From an uncultured Acidobacteriota bacterium (GTDB taxonomy: Bacteria > Acidobacteriota > Terriglobia > Bryobacterales > Bryobacteraceae), in assembly GCA_902826605.1 (NCBI GenBank), contig CADEFM010000012.1, positions 91,573-155,572 on the forward strand: a DNA stretch of 64,000 nucleotides, given 5' to 3'. Under the pieces are notes generated by a model, which saw only the letters and a program-made list of their open reading frames with translations, was not told the origin of the DNA and searched no databases. Shown here piece by piece: positions 8,188 to 17,138 of the stretch (position 1 is its first letter; the number at the start of each line of letters is the position of its first letter). Both the position numbers and the translations under genes were made by a program.

Positions 8188-9172
8188 AATATCCGTTCGC
8201 CTGAAACCACTCCGCGGCCCGGCGCAAGGCTTCTTTGGCGGGGGCCGCAGTGTATCCTAATTCCCGGGCGGCTTTGTCATGCCGCACCCACATTTTCTTG
8301 CGCGCCATTCGGACGCCGTCGAGCGGAGCCAGAGGTTCTTTTCCCGTGATGGACGCCCAACCCGTGGACGCAACGCCAGCCGCGTACGCCACGGCGTAGG
8401 GGATGCGCATGGTTGGCGCTTTCCCGCCCGTCACTTGGGCCAGTGTTCCTAAAATCTGTTGGAGGGTCATGTTTTCGCCGCCCAGGATGTAGCGCTCTCC
8501 CGCGCGCCCGTGCTCCAGGGCGGCCAAGTGCCCAGCCGCGACATCGCCTACGTAGGCCACGTTCAATCCGGTGTCGAGGAATGCCGGCATGGCGCCTTTC
8601 AAAAAATCCACTACCATCTTGCCCGTCGGCGTCGGCTTGAAATCGTGATCCCCGATGGGCGCCGTCGGGTTGACGATGACCACCGGGAAGCCTTCGGCAG
8701 CGAAGCGCAAGGCCACTTCTTCTGCCAGGAACTTGGAACGCTTGTATGGTCCGGACATCTCTGCGAGACTTACCGGCGTGGTTTCGTCGCCGGACTCATC
8801 TTTCGGGAACCCGATGCATCCCACGGTACTGGTATATACGCATCGCTCCACGCCGGCCCGCCGCGCCGCCTCGAACATATTGCGCGTGCCATCCACATTC
8901 GATTGATGCAACTCTTCAGGATTAGGCGCCCACAGACGATAGTCGGCGGCCACATGGAACAGCGTTCCGCAGCCTTCCACTGCTTTCGCAAGGGAGGCGG
9001 GATCTCGCAAATCGCCGAGGGCTACTTCGACTCCGTCCAGTTCTTCGAGAGCGGCTGCAGAGCGGGCGGGATTCCGCACCAGGGCGCGGACACGTTGACC
9101 TTTGGCTAACAACTGGCGAGCTACATGCCAGCCCACGAAACCGGACGCGCCTGTTACGAGGGTGGGCTTCAC
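8150..9172 (-). CDS. hpnA: Hopanoid-associated sugar epimerase HpnA
   Basis: An NAD-dependent epimerase/dehydratase-family protein (extended SDR), 340 residues from the GTG at 9172. That start places the Rossmann motif TGASGFVGWHVA near the N-terminus, as usual in this family. The frame is open to 9244, but that would overlap hpnH and add ~24 atypical residues. The active-site YxxxK is YKRSK, preceded by the Ser/Thr of TSTVGCIG. HpnA is found in hopanoid clusters across bacteria but its reaction is not settled. It lies between hpnH (34 bp gap) and hpnG (overlap). Confidence 0.88.
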   Translation of the reverse strand: MKPTLVTGASGFVGWHVARQLLAKGQRVRALVRNPARSAAALEELDGVEVALGDLRDPASLAKAVEGCGTLFHVAADYRLWAPNPEELHQSNVDGTRNMFEAARRAGVERCVYTSTVGCIGFPKDESGDETTPVSLAEMSGPYKRSKFLAEEVALRFAAEGFPVVIVNPTAPIGDHDFKPTPTGKMVVDFLKGAMPAFLDTGLNVAYVGDVAAGHLAALEHGRAGERYILGGENMTLQQILGTLAQVTGGKAPTMRIPYAVAYAAGVASTGWASITGKEPLAPLDGVRMARKKMWVRHDKAARELGYTAAPAKEALRRAAEWFQANGYCEDMVTGRRRTA

Positions 9173-9206
9173 TTTTGTAGGGTGCCTGCTCCGGTTTCCA
9201 TATGTT

Positions 9207-10319
9207 TTACCGCAAAAGCCAGCTGAGTGTCTTAAACGGATCACCTAGTTTGGCGTTAATGCCGTATGCGGACGACGGTTCGTATCCACAGTGCACCATG
9301 CAATCCTGACAGCGCGGATCGTTCCCCGCGCCGTAGTGATCCCATGGTGTTTTGGTCATCAGATCCTCGAAGGTTTTGTGGTGGGCGTCCGTAATCAGAT
9401 AACACGGGCCTTTCCAGCCTTTCACGTTGTAGGTTGGGTTGCCCCAGGCGGTGCATGGGAGATCGCGGTCGCCTTTCAGGAAATCCATATAGACGGGAGA
9501 GGCTACCACTGGGAAGCGCCTGGCCATCTTGTCGATGATCTTGAATTTTTCATGCACATCTTCGCGGGTCAGGAACATTTCGCGGTCGTTTACAGCGGAA
9601 TATCCATAGCCGGGGGAAATGGTGTGGCCGTCGAGTTTGAACTGCTCCAGGTACTCGAACATTTCCCAAATCTCCTGCATGTCGGTCTCTTTATAGACCG
9701 TGGTGTTTGAGAATACTTTGTATCCGGCGGCCTTGGCGGCTTTAATCCCTTCGATGGCCTGTTTGAATACGCCTTCCCGTTCTACCGCGATGTCGTGATT
9801 CTTCTCCATTCCGTCCAGGTGGACGTTGAAGACCAGATTCGGATGCGGCGTAAAGTCCTTCAGTTTTCTGACCAAGAACATGCCATTGGTACAGAGCTGA
9901 ATATAGCGGCCCCGTTTCAAGATCTCGGCAGTCATTACGCCGATATCGGGAAGAAGGAAAGGCTCGCCGCCGCAGATGGAGACGACGGGAGCGCCGCATT
10001 CGTCGACTGCCTTGAGGCAGTCCTCCAACGAAACACGGTCACGAATGGAATCTTCATATTCGCGAATACGGCCGCATCCAGTGCAAGTGAGGTTGCAGGC
10101 ATGCAGAGGCTCAAGCATGAGAACAAGCGGGAAGCGTTTGTTGATCATGGGGTGAGGCTTGCGTTCGGCTTTCATGGACGGGATTTGCGTGTGGATGATG
10201 CGGAATGGGTTGGCGGTATCGTCGCCGGACAGATTTTTCTGCCACTCCGGCCGCGGCCGGATTTTGTTTTTGGCGATGTAGGTCGCCATCTCGGCCACTT
10301 GCGATAAAGGAACTCTCAT
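9207..10319 (-). CDS. hpnH: Adenosylhopane synthase, radical SAM
   Basis: A 370-residue radical SAM enzyme. HpnH couples the 5'-deoxyadenosyl radical to diploptene/hopene to make adenosylhopane, the first step of side-chain extension. The CxxxCxxC cluster motif is at C75, C79 and C82, followed by the SICGGEPFLL SAM-binding segment. A late cysteine group (CQDCMVHCGYEPS) is also present, as in the HpnH/SPASM-like C-terminus. It has ~40 extra residues before the core compared with the shortest homologues I recall. The ATG overlaps the shc stop by ATGA, implying coupling. Confidence 0.95.
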   Translation of the reverse strand: MRVPLSQVAEMATYIAKNKIRPRPEWQKNLSGDDTANPFRIIHTQIPSMKAERKPHPMINKRFPLVLMLEPLHACNLTCTGCGRIREYEDSIRDRVSLEDCLKAVDECGAPVVSICGGEPFLLPDIGVMTAEILKRGRYIQLCTNGMFLVRKLKDFTPHPNLVFNVHLDGMEKNHDIAVEREGVFKQAIEGIKAAKAAGYKVFSNTTVYKETDMQEIWEMFEYLEQFKLDGHTISPGYGYSAVNDREMFLTREDVHEKFKIIDKMARRFPVVASPVYMDFLKGDRDLPCTAWGNPTYNVKGWKGPCYLITDAHHKTFEDLMTKTPWDHYGAGNDPRCQDCMVHCGYEPSSAYGINAKLGDPFKTLSWLLR

Positions 10320-12277
10320 GTACGCTCCGCTCCATTGGCGACACGGCGCGAAGGTGTTCGCGCGCTGCTTGCTTTCAAATACGTGGACAGGGCCAGCACG
10401 GGGAAGGAGTGCCGGTAGTAGTGATATTGCAAATAAAAAACCTTCGGAAAGCCGGTGCCGGTAGACAACGTTTCGTCCCAGCCCCCGTCAGGCCGCTGCG
10501 TTTCCATTAGGTAGTCGATGCCGTTAAGCACGCTGGAACTGTGAGTGTCGCCGCTCGCGAGCAAGCCCAGCAGCGCCCAGGCGGTTTGCGACGGGGAACT
10601 AGGCGCGGGCGTGAAGATTTCATTGTCGTAGCTGGCACAGCTTTCGCCCCATCCGCCGTCGGCATTCTGGATGGAACGGAGCCATTCACCGGCGCGGAGA
10701 ATGTGAGCTTCGCGATCGCTTTCGCCGGAATCGCGCAGGCCACGCAGGGCAAGGAACGTGCCATAGATATAATCGACGCCCCAGCGGCCATACCAACTGC
10801 CGTCGGGCTCCTGAGACTCTATGAGATAGTCGACGCCGCGACGGACGGCAGCATGACTGTTGGGAACGCCGCAGACGGCCAACGCTTCGAGCACGCGTCC
10901 GGTTATATCGGGGCAGGTCGGATCGAGCATCGCGTTGTGATCGGCGAAGGGGACGGTGCTTAGGAATTCCCAGTTGTTATCGACATCGAAAGCGGCCCAT
11001 CCGCCGTCTTTCGACTGCATGGCCAGCAACCAGTTAACGGCGCGGCGCATGCAGGCGTCCTGCTTCGCGGCATCCGAACCGCGTGCGCGGGCCAGGGCTA
11101 GCAGCACCTGAGCGGTATCATCGATATCGGGGTAATGTTCGTTGGCGAACTCGAAGTACCATCCCGAGGGCTCCACGTTAGGACGCTTGATACTCCAGTC
11201 ACCCTTTCGGCGGACTTCTTTGGTTAGCAGCCAGTCGACACCGCGCGATAACGTGCGCGGATCGGCCAAGCCGGACTCGCCCAGAGCGTACGCTACGATG
11301 GCGGAATCCCAGACCACCGAGAAACAGGGTTGGAAAAAGAAACCACGCTCGTCATCCACCAGCAGATTCATGAACTGCTGGGCGGCTTCCTGAACGTCGG
11401 GGTGATCTTTGGGATACCCGAGCACATCGAGCGCCATGATGACGTACATCATGGGCGGGTAGATCGCGCCAACGCCGTCGGAATAGCGCATGCGCTCAAG
11501 CATCCACTGCTCAGCGCTGCGGATGGCTTTCCTGCGCAGCGCACCCGAACCGAAACGCTCCCAGAGTTTGAGGATTTTGTCGCCCTTAAGGAAGAAATTG
11601 CGCCAGCTGAAAAAGCCTTCGTTGTTGGGGAACTCTAAAGGCATTCCCGGCGCGAACAACTCATCAAGGCTGAAGTTATCCGGAACGGGGCGCTGGGGGT
11701 TCATGGCATGAACGATCGACAGCGGGATGACGATTGCGCGCGTCCAGGAAGACATCTCGTAGATCAGTTTGCCGATGAGCATCAGTTCCGGCGGTACGGA
11801 GGGCGTCTGTTCACGCGGGTAGAGGCCGAAGAGGCTGAGATTGATTTTTACGTAGCTATTGGCCGCCTGCAGGCCGCCCATCGCCAAAATGCGCTCTCGC
11901 AGGCGGGAAAGATGGGGATCGTCGTAGGCCAGTCCGGCAAGTTTGAGCGCGGTGTATGCCTTGATAGACGCGCTGATTTCCGAGGGACCGTGAGCGTAAA
12001 TATTGAAACCGCCGTCGGGCAATTGGCGCGCGAGAATGGAGCGGACGGCCTTATCGATGAGAGGCCGAGTGGGCGGGTCCCAGACGCCGCCGACGGGAGC
12101 GTGCCGCCATAATTCCAACAAAATGAAGTCGGCTTCGAGTGTTGTGTCAGCGGTTAGGTCTGCCCACCAGTAACCGTCACGGTGCTGGAGGCGAGAGAGA
12201 AACTCCACCGCGCGGCGCGTGGTTTCCCGGCACCCGGTCAATAACGAATCCGCAAATTGAAGACGAGGAGTACTCAT
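10316..12277 (-). CDS. shc: Squalene-hopene cyclase
   Basis: A 653-residue terpene cyclase of normal length. It cyclises squalene to hopene/hopanol at the membrane. The protonating DxDD motif is D384-I-D386-D387 in YPDIDDTAQ. Several QW repeats are visible (QLPDGGFN, QSKDGGWAAFD, QEPDGSWYGRWG, QNADGGWGE, QRPDGGWDE). GYWWADLTADTTLEADFILL at the N-terminus is also typical. It is 7 bp downstream of ispH and couples by ATGA into hpnH, placing the cyclase at the head of the dedicated hopanoid genes. Also known as hpnF. Confidence 0.97.
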   Translation of the reverse strand: MSTPRLQFADSLLTGCRETTRRAVEFLSRLQHRDGYWWADLTADTTLEADFILLELWRHAPVGGVWDPPTRPLIDKAVRSILARQLPDGGFNIYAHGPSEISASIKAYTALKLAGLAYDDPHLSRLRERILAMGGLQAANSYVKINLSLFGLYPREQTPSVPPELMLIGKLIYEMSSWTRAIVIPLSIVHAMNPQRPVPDNFSLDELFAPGMPLEFPNNEGFFSWRNFFLKGDKILKLWERFGSGALRRKAIRSAEQWMLERMRYSDGVGAIYPPMMYVIMALDVLGYPKDHPDVQEAAQQFMNLLVDDERGFFFQPCFSVVWDSAIVAYALGESGLADPRTLSRGVDWLLTKEVRRKGDWSIKRPNVEPSGWYFEFANEHYPDIDDTAQVLLALARARGSDAAKQDACMRRAVNWLLAMQSKDGGWAAFDVDNNWEFLSTVPFADHNAMLDPTCPDITGRVLEALAVCGVPNSHAAVRRGVDYLIESQEPDGSWYGRWGVDYIYGTFLALRGLRDSGESDREAHILRAGEWLRSIQNADGGWGESCASYDNEIFTPAPSSPSQTAWALLGLLASGDTHSSSVLNGIDYLMETQRPDGGWDETLSTGTGFPKVFYLQYHYYRHSFPVLALSTYLKASSARTPSRRVANGAERT

Positions 12278-12284
12278 GCGCGAT

Positions 12285-13280
12285 CTAAACTTTGGCGATG
12301 GTGTGGAGCTGAACAGTGCGAGTCAATTCCGAAGGCAGATTGAAACGCACGTCTTCCTCCTTGATTTCCATTTCCTCGAGTGTGCTGTAGCCACGGCCTT
12401 GTAACGATGCAATCAATTCTTCCACCAGATCTTCGGGTGCGGAAGCGCCGGCAGTTACAGCGATGGTCTCCACATTGGTCAGCCATTCCGGGCGCACCTC
12501 GTGCAGGTCGTCGATCAAATGCGCTGGGACGCCGATTTTTTGGCAAACCTCTACTAGGCGGCGCGAATTCGAGCTGTTTTGGGAACCCACAACCAGCAAC
12601 AATTGGCACAGCGGCGCGACTGCCTTCACCGCGAGCTGGCGATTTTCGGTGGCGTAGCAGATATCCTGCGCGGCGGGGCCCTGGATATTCGGAAAACGCT
12701 GGCGCAAGCGCGCGACGATGTCCTCGGTTTCATCCAGGCTAAGGGTGGTTTGGGTGATAAAGGCGACGCGATCTGGATCCCTCACCTTCAATTGATCGAC
12801 GTCATCGGCGCTTGATACCAGAAATGTGGCTTCCGGCGCCTCGCCTAAAGTGCCAATGACTTCGTCATGATCCTTGTGGCCGATTAGAACGATGGTATGG
12901 TTTTTTCGGGCGAACTTCACGGCTTCCAGGTGCACTTTAGTGACCAGCGGACACGTAGCGTCAATCACCTGCAGTTTGCGAACAACGGCTTCCGCACGGA
13001 CGGATGGGGCTACGCCGTGGGCGCTGAAAATGACACGTGCTTCGGCTGGGACCTCCGTTAGTTCCTCGACGAAAATGGCACCGGCGGCCCGCAACTCGTC
13101 TACAACGTGCTTATTGTGGACGATTTCCTTGCGAACGTAGATGGGAGCGCCGTAGAGATCCAAGGCGATCTTGACCACGTCGATAGCGCGTACGACGCCC
13201 GCGCAGAAGCCTCTGGGTCTCAAGAGGATAATCTTCCTCGCGGCGGTGGCCTTTCCGGAAACGTTCATAGGAAATTTCAT
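12285..13280 (-). CDS. ispH: 4-hydroxy-3-methylbut-2-enyl diphosphate reductase
   Basis: A 331-residue IspH (LytB). It makes IPP and DMAPP in the last step of the MEP pathway. The three cluster-binding cysteines are C26 (GFCAGV), C110 (DATCP) and C208 (DICYAT). HNKHVVDELRAAGA and the TQTTLS segment are standard. Two in-frame ATGs are possible, at 13280 and 13268, neither with a clear ribosome-binding site. A TATAAT overlaps the first, which may favour the second. It is the first gene of the hopanoid operon, so precursor supply may be co-expressed with squalene and hopene synthesis. Confidence 0.96.
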   Translation of the reverse strand: MKFPMNVSGKATAARKIILLRPRGFCAGVVRAIDVVKIALDLYGAPIYVRKEIVHNKHVVDELRAAGAIFVEELTEVPAEARVIFSAHGVAPSVRAEAVVRKLQVIDATCPLVTKVHLEAVKFARKNHTIVLIGHKDHDEVIGTLGEAPEATFLVSSADDVDQLKVRDPDRVAFITQTTLSLDETEDIVARLRQRFPNIQGPAAQDICYATENRQLAVKAVAPLCQLLLVVGSQNSSNSRRLVEVCQKIGVPAHLIDDLHEVRPEWLTNVETIAVTAGASAPEDLVEELIASLQGRGYSTLEEMEIKEEDVRFNLPSELTRTVQLHTIAKV

Positions 13281-13284
13281 TATA
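13279..13284 (-). promoter_or_regulatory. Possible -10 element of the ispH-hopanoid operon
   Basis: A perfect TATAAT is read on the minus strand immediately at the first ATG of ispH. No convincing -35 hexamer is seen 16-18 bases upstream. If real, the transcript would start near 13272 and translation at the ATG at 13268 would be almost leaderless. Confidence 0.25.
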
Positions 13285-13467
13285 ACAAGTTGATTTCAGT
13301 ACGTTTCACCGAGCCCGTAGACCGTTACCGGGACGTGGGCGGACAGGAGAGGGGGTGCGTGGTGGTGCGGATGAGGAACAGGCATGTGGTCACACGATCA
13401 TGCGGAGGGCAATGTCCTTCCGTTTCTGTGACATGAATGCCCAAGTACCGGTCTGCGCACAGTCCGG

Positions 13468-13974
13468 GTGATACGGTTGTGTCGCGAAGGGAACTATCCC
13501 GATGGCTACTGGAAGTACCACGAAAAAATCTACGACTGCGAAAAAAAAAAGACTGAAGAGCTAGTGGCGGGGGTGGCGGGATCAACCGAGGCGGGAGACA
13601 TCGATGGGTCTGACGTAGGACAGGGGGAGGGGCCGACATCAGCGGCGAGGACCGGGGGGCGCTCGAAGAAGGCTAATGGCAAGAAACGGGCGACGCCGCG
13701 GAAGAGGGCTAGGGGCAAACGAGGAAAGCCGCGGACCCGGCCCAGGGCATCTGCGGATGAGTGCGCCCGCCCCACTCGGACGGGGAGGGGGCAGGCTCAG
13801 GTTGTGCGGACCTTGCTGGCCAGAGTGGAAAAGAAGCTGGGTGGGGACGACATGAAGGCTTCGCTCGGAGACTACATACGGCTAATGCAACTTCACAAGG
13901 AGCTGGATGACGAAGCGCCTAGGGAGATCAAGGTTTCATGGGTGGAGACGGAGAAATCCGATGGCGGGAAATAG
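13468..13974 (+). CDS. Small terminase-like / first gene of phage cluster
   Basis: A 168-residue protein. The middle (about residues 65-100) is an extremely Lys/Arg-rich, low-complexity tract, and the C-terminal ~55 residues form a predicted helical domain (RTLLARVEKKLGGDDMKASL). It directly precedes and overlaps the large terminase by 37 bp, the usual place of the small, DNA-recognising subunit. No motif proves this. The start is uncertain: GTG at 13468 has no ribosome-binding site. An ATG at 13502 in the -1-related frame has AAGG upstream and would join this frame only by slippage on the A10 run at 13541-13550. Confidence 0.55.
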   Translation: MIRLCREGNYPDGYWKYHEKIYDCEKKKTEELVAGVAGSTEAGDIDGSDVGQGEGPTSAARTGGRSKKANGKKRATPRKRARGKRGKPRTRPRASADECARPTRTGRGQAQVVRTLLARVEKKLGGDDMKASLGDYIRLMQLHKELDDEAPREIKVSWVETEKSDGGK

Positions 13975-15236
13975 AGTACTCGGGACTGCCTTCGCAGAAA
14001 CGGTTTCACGAATCGGCGGCACGGTTCAAGGGGTTTTCGGGACCCATCGGCTCCGGCAAGAGTCAGGCGCTGTGCCAGGAGGCGCTGAAGCTCTCCTATA
14101 TCAACGCGGGGCGGACGGGGCTGTTGGGCGCTCCAACGTATCCGATGCTGCGGGACGCCACGCAGGCGGCGTTGCTGGAAATTCTGGAGCGGAACAAGAT
14201 TCCGCACGAGTGGAACCGGGCGGAGAATTTCTTAATTCTACGGGAGACTGGATCGCGGATTTTGTTCCGGGCGGTAGAGGAATTCGAGAGGCTTCGCGGT
14301 AGCAATCTGGCGTGGTTCGGATTGGACGAACTGACGTACACGTCGGAGGAAGCGTGGCTGCGGTTGGAAGGGCGGTTGAGAGATCCGAAGGCCACGCGGT
14401 TATGTGGTTTCGCGGTGTGGACGCCGAAGGGCTACGACTGGGTCTACGAGCGGTTCATCGCGCGGCAGGTGGACGGGTACGAGACGGTGATGGCGAAGCC
14501 GTTCGAGAACCGGTTTCTGCTGGAGAAGATTCCAGACTATTACGAGCGGCTGAAAGCCAGCTACGACGGGCGGTTCTATGAGCAAGAGGCGCTGGGTTCG
14601 TATCTGGACATGCATGCGGGGCGGGTGTACTTCGGGTTCGACCGGACGCGCGACATTGCGGACGTGGGCGTGGAGGCGGGGACGCCGCTGTTGTGGGCGC
14701 TGGATTTCAACGTGGATCCGATGTCGTCGGTGATCGCGCAGGTCAACGAGGGCGTGGTTAGGGTGTTGGACGAGATTGTGCTGAGCCGTGCCAGTACGCA
14801 CGACGCTTGCGCGGAGATGGCCCGGCGGTTTCCGTCGCATGAGGGCGGGTTGGTGGTGTATGCGGATGCGAGCGGCGCAAGGCTTCAAACATCGGGGACA
14901 ACGGACGTGGAGATCTTGCGGAGCTTCTTGCGCGATGCACCGTATGGGGGCGTGACGTTCAAGATTCCGCGATCGAATCCCGCGATTCGCGACCGGGTGG
15001 CGTTGCTGAATGCGAAGTTGGAGGCGGCGGATGGGACGCGCTGCGTGCGCGTTCATGCGCGATGTTCGGAGTTGATTAAAGACTTTGAGCAGGTTAGCTA
15101 CAAGCAGGGAAGTGTGGCGATCGACAAGGATCGCGATCCCCGGAGAACGCACCTTTCGGATGCGCTGGGGTACTTGGTTTGGCAGGAGTGCCGGACCGGG
15201 ATCAAGGTGGGGGAACGCGGGGAGAGGTTGATGTGA
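13938..15236 (+). CDS. terL: Phage terminase large subunit
   Basis: A 432-residue packaging motor. The ATPase domain has Walker A GPIGSGKS (residues 35-42) and a Walker B-like WFGLDE near residue 130. The C-terminal RNase H-like nuclease domain opens with LDFNVDPMSS, carrying the first catalytic Asp, and has VYADASG in the middle and a late Asp in HLSDALGYLVW. Both motor and nuclease motifs look intact. It would pump DNA into the prohead and cut it. The start ATG has AAGG upstream and overlaps the preceding gene. The portal gene follows immediately. Confidence 0.93.
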   Translation: MGGDGEIRWREIEYSGLPSQKRFHESAARFKGFSGPIGSGKSQALCQEALKLSYINAGRTGLLGAPTYPMLRDATQAALLEILERNKIPHEWNRAENFLILRETGSRILFRAVEEFERLRGSNLAWFGLDELTYTSEEAWLRLEGRLRDPKATRLCGFAVWTPKGYDWVYERFIARQVDGYETVMAKPFENRFLLEKIPDYYERLKASYDGRFYEQEALGSYLDMHAGRVYFGFDRTRDIADVGVEAGTPLLWALDFNVDPMSSVIAQVNEGVVRVLDEIVLSRASTHDACAEMARRFPSHEGGLVVYADASGARLQTSGTTDVEILRSFLRDAPYGGVTFKIPRSNPAIRDRVALLNAKLEAADGTRCVRVHARCSELIKDFEQVSYKQGSVAIDKDRDPRRTHLSDALGYLVWQECRTGIKVGERGERLM

Positions 15237-15251
15237 GTGGAGGAGAATCGC

Positions 15252-16613
15252 GTGTTTGATATCGATCGGGAACATCCGGAATATGCCCGCTGGAAAGCGG
15301 TCTGGGCGCGGTATCGAGATCTCTACGCCGGCGGAGAACAGTTCAAGAACAACGCTTCGAACTATTTGGTACGGCGGCAGAAGGAGCCGGGGGACGTTTA
15401 CCTGGAGCGGCTGGGGCGGGTGTTCTACGAGAATTATGTGGGATCGATCGTCGACTGGTACGGGGCTACTCTGTTCCGGCGCGAGCCAGGATTGACGTTC
15501 GAAGGAAGCGATGCGCGGGCGCGGGCGTTCTATGGGGCTTTCGTCGAAAACGTGGACGGCAAGGGGACGGCGCTGGCGGATTTCTCTCGCAAGCAGTTTC
15601 TGGATTCGCTGGTGACGGGCGGGAGCTACACGCTGGTGGATTTTCCTCGTGCCCAGGGGCGGGCGGGGAGCCGCGCGGAAGAGGACGCGGCGGGAGCGTC
15701 GCGCGCCTACCTGGTGGATTATCCGGCGGAGGATCTCATCAATTGGAGTCTGGACGAGCACGGGAACTACGAGTGGGTGGTGCTGCGGACTTCCCTGCTG
15801 AAGAAGGACCGCGTCGAGGACGGCGCGTGGCGGGAAGAACGCCGGTGGTCTTACTACGACCGGACAAATTTCCGGATCTACCGGAAGGTGGGCGAGACGG
15901 CGGAGTTGATGGATGAAGGGACGCACGGGTTGGCAAAGCTCGGGCAAGTGCCCTTGTTTGGGATGAGAATTCCGCAGGGGTTGTGGATGTTGAACCGCGC
16001 GGGATTGCTGCAGATTGAGCACTTCAATAAATCGAATGCGCTGTCGTGGGCGTTGACCATGGGGCTGTTCGCCATGCCGGTAATCTACTCCGACCGCGAG
16101 TGGAGCCAGATGGTGGGGGAGAGTTACTACATCCAGCTGGGTCCGGAAGACAAGTTTGGGTGGACCGAGCCGGAGGGCAAGGTTTACCAGATTGCCGCGG
16201 ATAACCTGACTCGGCTGCAAGAAGAAATTTACCGCGTGTGCTATTTGGGCCACGCGGGTGGATCCCTGAATCGGGGCGGGTCGCAGTCGGGGTTGAGCAA
16301 ACAACTGGATTTTTCGATTACGCAGGAAGTACTGCGGGCCTATGGAGACGCGGTGAAGGAGCAGGTTCGGCGGGTATTGAAAGCGGTGAATGCGGCGCGC
16401 GAGGACGGGCTGGAGATTGGCGTTACGGGGATGGACGAGTTTGACATCGCGGATTTTTCGCATGAGCTGGCGGATGCGAAGGAGTTGTTGGCGCTGGACG
16501 TGGGGTCGCTCACTTTGAAGAAAGAGATTGGGAAGAAATTGGCGCTGAAGTTCTTGGCGGATGCGCGGCAGGATGTGAAGGACCGGATTGTAGGGGAGAT
16601 TGAGCGGGGGTAG
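15252..16613 (+). CDS. Phage portal protein
   Basis: A 453-residue protein in the portal position between terminase and scaffold. Length, high Trp/Tyr content, the NNASNYLVRRQKEPGDVYLERL segment and an amphipathic helical C-terminus fit a portal. I chose the GTG at 15252 because a strong GGAGGAG lies 5 bases upstream. A GTG at 15237, directly after the terL stop, is the alternative and would add five residues. It would form the dodecameric DNA channel at one capsid vertex and dock the terminase. Confidence 0.85.
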   Translation: MFDIDREHPEYARWKAVWARYRDLYAGGEQFKNNASNYLVRRQKEPGDVYLERLGRVFYENYVGSIVDWYGATLFRREPGLTFEGSDARARAFYGAFVENVDGKGTALADFSRKQFLDSLVTGGSYTLVDFPRAQGRAGSRAEEDAAGASRAYLVDYPAEDLINWSLDEHGNYEWVVLRTSLLKKDRVEDGAWREERRWSYYDRTNFRIYRKVGETAELMDEGTHGLAKLGQVPLFGMRIPQGLWMLNRAGLLQIEHFNKSNALSWALTMGLFAMPVIYSDREWSQMVGESYYIQLGPEDKFGWTEPEGKVYQIAADNLTRLQEEIYRVCYLGHAGGSLNRGGSQSGLSKQLDFSITQEVLRAYGDAVKEQVRRVLKAVNAAREDGLEIGVTGMDEFDIADFSHELADAKELLALDVGSLTLKKEIGKKLALKFLADARQDVKDRIVGEIERG

Positions 16614-16627
16614 CGCGGAGGTCAGTT

Positions 16628-17119
16628 TTGGACACGGAAAAAGAGATTCGCGACGTTGTGTTGGCGGTGCTGGCAGAGATAGGCGACGAGACAAAGCGGC
16701 GGGAAACGCTGGAGCGGCGCGTTGAGGAGTTGGTGGCGGAAAACTCGAAGGCTCGGGCGGTGGCCGAAGAGGCGGAGCGGAGCTCGACTGTGCGAGCGGA
16801 GCTGCAGAAGTTGGGGGTCGCCAAATTGGATCTGGCGTACCGGGCGATCCGGGATGACTTTGAACGAAGCGACGACGGGCGGGTGGTGGCGAAGGGTGGC
16901 GGTGCTTTGCGGGATTACCTGACGCAGTTCGTCACGGAGAATCCGGAGCTGCTGCCGGCGCGCTTGGGAGGCGGATCGGGCGCCGGTGTGGGACAGCGCG
17001 GGCGGGCGGAAGCGCCCGTGGATTTAGACAAGATCCGGCCGGGGATGAGCCCGGAGGAGATGGAGCGGGTGCGGCAGGAGATCGCAAGGGTCGCGTCGCA
17101 GACGCTGCGGGGAATGTGA
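16628..17119 (+). CDS. Capsid scaffold-like protein
   Basis: A 163-residue, highly charged protein. The first ~65 residues form a predicted coiled coil (RRETLERRVEELVAENSKAR). A Gly-rich linker follows at about 113-122, then a short C-terminal helix (SPEEMERVRQEIARVASQ). This build, directly before the coat gene, is typical of phage scaffolds (GP20-like). The TTG start has GGAGG 6 bases upstream. No protease motif is present, so the scaffold would leave or stay without the cleavage seen in HK97-type systems. Confidence 0.75.
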   Translation: MDTEKEIRDVVLAVLAEIGDETKRRETLERRVEELVAENSKARAVAEEAERSSTVRAELQKLGVAKLDLAYRAIRDDFERSDDGRVVAKGGGALRDYLTQFVTENPELLPARLGGGSGAGVGQRGRAEAPVDLDKIRPGMSPEEMERVRQEIARVASQTLRGM

Positions 17120-17138
17120 ACGGGAACAAGGAGAATAC

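Noticed and set aside
14400..16694. 764-residue minus-strand open frame
   Set aside because: It lies fully antisense to the large terminase and portal genes, has a Pro/Arg/His-rich shadow composition typical of high-GC antisense frames, and shows no domain.
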